A DNA stretch of 64,000 nt from Amblyornis subalaris (lineage: Eukaryota > Chordata > Aves > Passeriformes > Ptilonorhynchidae), in contig JACAXG010000007.1 in NCBI GenBank assembly GCA_018881555.1, forward strand, positions 8,136,935 through 8,200,934. Direction: 5' to 3'. The position numbers were made by a program, and so were the translations under genes. Position 1 is the stretch's first letter, and each line of letters begins with the position of its first letter. This document shows, in pieces, positions 62,200 to 64,000 of this stretch. A model generated the notes under the pieces. It saw nothing but the letters and a program-made list of their open reading frames with translations. It was not told the DNA's origin and searched no databases.

Positions 62200-63227
62200 C
62201 TTCCACTCTTTCACTAGTTTCTGCAACAGATATATGATCTCTGAAATTCTTCCTTGGCTGACCACGGTTCATTCATCGGGGAATAAATTTATCCCTTTGT
62301 TGGGAAATTAGTTACCACTCCGTGAATTTCCAAAGGCACTTCTAATACCTTAGCCACCTTAGAATTCCAGGTGTCACAGGAGNACTGCCTGCGCGCACAC
62401 AGGATTTCCTCTTTTAGCAAAACATCTGCCACCAACAGTCCACAAAAGCTCTGTATGTCCAGCTCCTGGAGAGAAGTCAGCTCTGCCCCGCTCCCCCCTA
62501 CTTTGATAGGTAAGGAAAAGGAAAGAGCTACCCAAAACCTGCCCTCAGCTGTGTTTCTAGGCAGGGATTTTCACTGAGCCAACTGCATTTGGAATTTCTA
62601 TTCTCTTTCTCAAGATATTTGTTTTGATTCTTTCTACTCACCTCTGTCATTTCTAAAGTCCCAGGCCTGTTNGCTTAATGTTCTGTTATTGTTACTTACA
62701 TTTCAGTATATATTCTACTCTGAATAAGTAAAATAGATGAACAAAAGATTATCATCCCTTTTGGCAGATAGACAAGAGAGAAAGTGGGAAAATTAGGTTA
62801 TTCCCTCACAGATTGCAGCACAGTCACAAGCAGAGCCTCAGTCCCTCGAGTCTGGTACCNTGATCCCTGATCCTGATTTTGATCCCGTAATTTTCCACCT
62901 GAACCCATTCCAGCTTTTACTGACTCCGCAGGGCTGTGCTTTAGCAATACCTCTAGCTGCCTGGGACAGCAATACTTTTACACTGAATAGAGGGGAAGTG
63001 ACCGGCCACCAAAACACTGGGAGGCAGNTTCAGCCCTTACATAAGTGAAAGCAAATCCCTTTTGCCAAGCCCGAATTTGCCTCTGTATCCACAGCACTGC
63101 ATTTTTTAAGACCCTCTGGCCAGCACGAAAAGGGGGTTTGGTAACCCAAAGAAACCATAAAGCCCAGCTCCGAGCTGGCTCTAACACAGCCGCCTGCCAT
63201 CTAGGACAGCTGGAGATCATTGGGCTG

Positions 63228-63600
63228 CGGACGCGGCGCCAGCACGCGGATCCATCACCCATTGCCCCCCGCGGGGAAGCGGGGACCATCGCCANACTAT
63301 TCCCATCTTGCAGCCAGAACCACGAGGCTGAAGCAGCTCTGCTGCCACCTCACGCTGTGCCTCTCCCGGCCTGCCTCCGCNGAGAGCCTGCTCTCCGCTG
63401 GCGGGAGCGGAAGCCCCGCGGGCCGCGCCGCGGGAATTTTCACACATTAGCCCCTGCACAACTCCCACTTAGAAACAGAAAATCGCAACTTGGGGGCAAA
63501 AAGTATTCGCCAAGACCCTGTGATTGGATGAGTTTCTGTTCAACTTCCCAGTGGCTGTGCAGTATATTTAGATGCAATTTTTAGCTTCTTTCTTCTCGAG
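63228..63600 (+). promoter_or_regulatory. CpG-rich block with CCAAT-type and TATA-like motifs: candidate promoter
   Basis: The densest CG content of the window is at about 63228-63440 (gcggacgcggcgcc, ccccgcgggg, gccccgcgggccgcgccgcg). Downstream, an inverted CCAAT box ATTGG (63523-63527) lies 36 bp before TATATTTA (63563-63570). The spacing would fit plus-strand initiation near 63595. No first coding exon follows before a CR1 at 63841, so any gene would lie outside the window. An enhancer or a small orphan CpG island is the alternative. Confidence 0.35.
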
Positions 63601-63840
63601 CCCACATTGAACATTTGTGGGTGCAGATCCTTATGGAAGAATAGTGCTATGACTTTATAAAAGTCTTGTAAATATTTCCTGTGTAAGAGGCCACCCAGGG
63701 GGGTGATGTCCAGGCAGCTGGCATAAATGTGAGGATTCCTGTCCCTTCCAGAGTCACCTCTGACAGCAGTGGGTTATACTTCATTCAAAATGGTGACATC
63801 AGCTCGCAGGTAGCAAAACCAACAAAATTTGCTTGGGACT

Positions 63841-63983
63841 GCCCTGGAAGTGCTCAAGGCCAGGCTGGATGAGGCTTTAAGCAATCTGGGTGAGTGGAAG
63901 GCATCCCTACCCATGGCAGGGTTGTTGGAACTAGATGGTCTTTAAGGTCCCTTCCAGCCCAAACTGTTTTATGATTCTATGAC
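63841..63983 (+). mobile_element. CR1 LINE 3' end
   Basis: Plus-strand CR1 terminus: gccctggaagtgctcaaggc, caggctggatgaggcttta, ccctacccatggcagg, gttggaactagatggtcttt, aaggtcccttccagcccaaa and the terminal ttttatgattctatgac. It is 5'-truncated to about 140 bp. Confidence 0.95.
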
Positions 63984-64000
63984 ATCTGAACTTGCTGTCT

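Larger units (their letters stand above)
61331..63227. other. GC-rich then mixed unique stretch, with two perfect hairpins
   Basis: There is no supportable gene. 61400-61720 is GC-rich and open in several frames on both strands. Perfect inverted repeats lie at 61665-61688 and 62177-62199 and are listed separately. The rest is mixed sequence. The stretch is bounded by the 61-kb CR1 and the CpG-rich block. Confidence 0.5.

Noticed and set aside
63045..63584. 179-codon plus-strand open frame over the CpG-rich block
   Set aside because: CpG-rich DNA has few stop codons. The predicted product is compositionally biased and unrecognised, and other frames and the opposite strand are also open.
1..64000. 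Endogenous retrovirus or solo LTR
   Set aside because: I saw no paired LTR boundaries, primer-binding site or retroviral gene remnants anywhere. A weak solo LTR could escape reading by eye.

Overview
This window looks like non-coding nuclear DNA of a bird. The main evidence is CR1-family LINE 3' ends with the avian signature (runs such as 'tcatagaatggtttgggtt' and its reverse complement) at about 15.3, 47.1, 61.0 and 63.9 kb, together with older CR1 and MIR-like relics, low overall repeat density, and no L1 or Alu elements. I found no convincing protein-coding exon, rRNA, tRNA, CRISPR array or prokaryotic gene. The longest open frames (up to 199 codons) lie in GC-rich or simple-repeat stretches, are open on both strands or in several frames, and match no family I recognise. 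The window is best read as a gene desert or part of a very large intron.

Layout. 0-12 kb is AT-rich unique sequence with a small GC burst near 5.0 kb. 12.0-12.8 kb is a candidate conserved non-coding element, followed at 13.0-13.55 kb by a decayed CR1 reverse-transcriptase fragment. At 15.0-15.5 kb a MITE-like element with 13-bp terminal inverted repeats sits next to a CR1 3' end. 17.2-18.3 kb carries two candidate enhancers: a TAATTA/octamer cluster and a perfect PBX-MEIS decamer. MIR-like relics lie at 18.9, 24.0 and 53.1 kb. Two close sets of perfect inverted repeats lie at 30.4 and 31.3 kb. A 38-bp minisatellite with 76-bp alternation lies at 41.0 kb. A (TTCTC)n tract followed by an exact 90-bp duplication lies at 45.3-45.7 kb. 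A candidate regulatory block with a site that is both TATA-like and MEF2-like lies at 46.4-47.1 kb. The right edge (63.2-63.6 kb) has the strongest CpG enrichment, followed by CCAAT-type and TATA-like motifs, so a promoter could lie there with its gene outside the window.

No genes can be shown to work together here. The useful content is repeats, candidate cis-regulatory elements and sequence-quality features. A little over one hundred isolated single N bases behave like masked ambiguous (probably heterozygous) positions rather than gaps. Conservation claims are inference from texture and motifs only, because no alignment could be run. I do not see a previously undescribed biological system.
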